From assembly GCA_003427395.1 (NCBI GenBank), contig BFEA01000190.1:1217602-1253282 (forward strand): DNA of 35,681 nucleotides. Direction: 5' to 3'. Source of the DNA: Chara braunii. Its lineage: Eukaryota; Streptophyta; Charophyceae; Charales; Characeae. The position numbers and the translations under genes are program-made. Shown piece after piece: positions 35,055 to 35,681 of the stretch; positions within the stretch are counted from its first letter, which is position 1; every line of letters starts with the position of its first letter. A model generated the notes under the pieces. It was not told the origin of the DNA, did not search any database, and was given only the letters and a program-made list of their open reading frames with translations.

Positions 35055-35400
35055 TTAGGGCGGAGGGGGGATGAAAAAGTAAAACGAAAAGAGAGAAATA
35101 GGTGAGAAAGAGAAAAAAAGTGAAGGGGGAAATGAGGAAAATGATGAGGTTGTAGTTAGGAGGGGGAAGATGGAGAGGAGGGTGGTAGAATGGGGGAGAA
35201 GGATACAGAAAAGGTGAAGAGGAGCAGATGAGATTAATAGAAGATGGTGAGTGGCGGGGAGGGAAGAGAAAAAGGTTGTGGAAGATAAGTGAAGAGGGAG
35301 GTAGGAGGAAAGAGTAGTGGTAGGGTTAAAAAAAATGATTAGATGATGGGGGGGGGGAAGAGAAAAAGGGTTGGGGGAGAGTAGGTTAGTGCGTAGGATG
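35055..35400. repeat. purine-rich tract
   Basis: G/A-rich on the plus strand. A long minus-strand frame (35546-35055) is mostly Leu/Ser/Pro/Thr from the CT complement and is not supported as a gene. Confidence 0.75.
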
Positions 35401-35480
35401 GTGATACTGAGTTCATAGGTGGCCAAGAGCAGATCACTACCAAGATCCACAGGATTTTGGCCTTCAAGATGTTGCTGGCC

Positions 35481-35622
35481 TGATGCCACTGCAAAAAAAT
35501 AATTTCTAGGGTGGCCTGAGATCTTGATCAGCCACCCAGATGGCACTGTAGTGTAACCCCCTAGCCAAGGGGGCCTTCAAGATCCACAACAAGTTGCCAC
35601 GTGGCACTGCAGAGTGGCATCA
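35481..35622. repeat. MITE-like foldback near the window end
   Basis: TGATGCCACTGCA (35481-35493) and TGCAGAGTGGCATCA (35608-35622) are inverted repeats apart from a two-base insertion. Inside are GGGTGGCCTGA/TCAGCCACCC (35509-35537), CCCCCT-AGCCA-AGGGGG (35557-35573) and the palindrome TGCCACGTGGCA (35595-35606). Confidence 0.75.
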
Positions 35623-35661
35623 CACAACCATGTGCACAGGCGGCAACACCCACCACCCCCC

Positions 35662-35681
35662 GGGGGGGGGGGGGGGGGGGG
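35662..35681. repeat. poly(G) run at the window end
   Basis: Six C followed by at least twenty G up to the last base. The contig may stop here because the homopolymer defeats assembly. Confidence 0.9.

Noticed and set aside
35055-35546. 163-residue minus-strand frame
   Set aside because: Mostly the translation of a CT-rich tract (Leu/Ser/Pro/Thr); no start context or motif supports a gene.

Overview
This is eukaryotic, non-bacterial DNA that looks like a repeat-dominated stretch of a large streptophyte (plant-lineage) genome. The evidence is long TC/AG microsatellites, 75-80 nt poly(A) and poly(T) tracts, a 661-base assembly gap, heavily decayed Ty3/gypsy retrotransposon coding sequence, tRNA-derived SINE heads, LTR-like repeats with a plant-type tRNA-Asp primer binding site, and telo-box motifs of the plant AAACCCTAA type. 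The wording of the pol relic reminds me of elements seen in charophyte algae such as Chara; that is recollection plus inference, not something the sequence proves. No intact protein-coding gene can be supported with confidence, and most open frames are low-complexity or shadow frames.

Layout. 1-4.9 kb: repeat-rich spacer with several degenerate tandem duplications, a 31-nt poly(C) run, a long purine tract and a poly(A) tract. 5.06-7.83 kb: a Ty3/gypsy pol relic in the canonical order protease end, reverse transcriptase, RNase H, integrase, with a chromodomain-like end. It is broken by stops and frameshifts, carries a tRNA-derived SINE between RT and RNase H, two small internal tandem duplications, and a 45-bp-arm hairpin inside integrase. 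8-11.2 kb: dispersed short modules, TC/GT microsatellite, poly(T), a 177-bp tandem repeat and a GATC-rich simple repeat. 11.49-12.15 kb: gap. 12.2-17.3 kb: pyrimidine-rich DNA, tandem units with an embedded (CT)n tract, a (CG)n hairpin, and two copies of a foldback/MITE-like element. 17.3-18.4 kb: the only stretch resembling an unbroken single-copy coding exon (unknown protein, acidic, with an Asn- or Thr-rich tail depending on frame). 18.65-19.1, 24.05-24.4 and 28.85-29.25 kb: three copies of one LTR-like repeat, the last followed by a tRNA-Asp PBS. 33.1-34.3 kb: a decayed gag-like or Pro/Ala-rich reading frame on the minus strand with a plausible leader. The window ends in a poly(G) run.

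The most unusual signal is in the right half. Several tandem arrays (about 23.15-23.88, 25.42-27.09 and 34.48-34.86 kb, with a related short-period array at 31.52-31.74 kb) are built of units that each fold back on themselves. In the first three, the stem sequence changes from unit to unit while both arms stay complementary, around a nearly constant loop-proximal core (CACGG or CACCCGG in the largest array). I know of no named repeat class defined by this behaviour. It may reflect palindrome-directed mutation and repair, or selection on a folded RNA or cruciform. All hairpins were found by eye and were not scored against shuffled controls.
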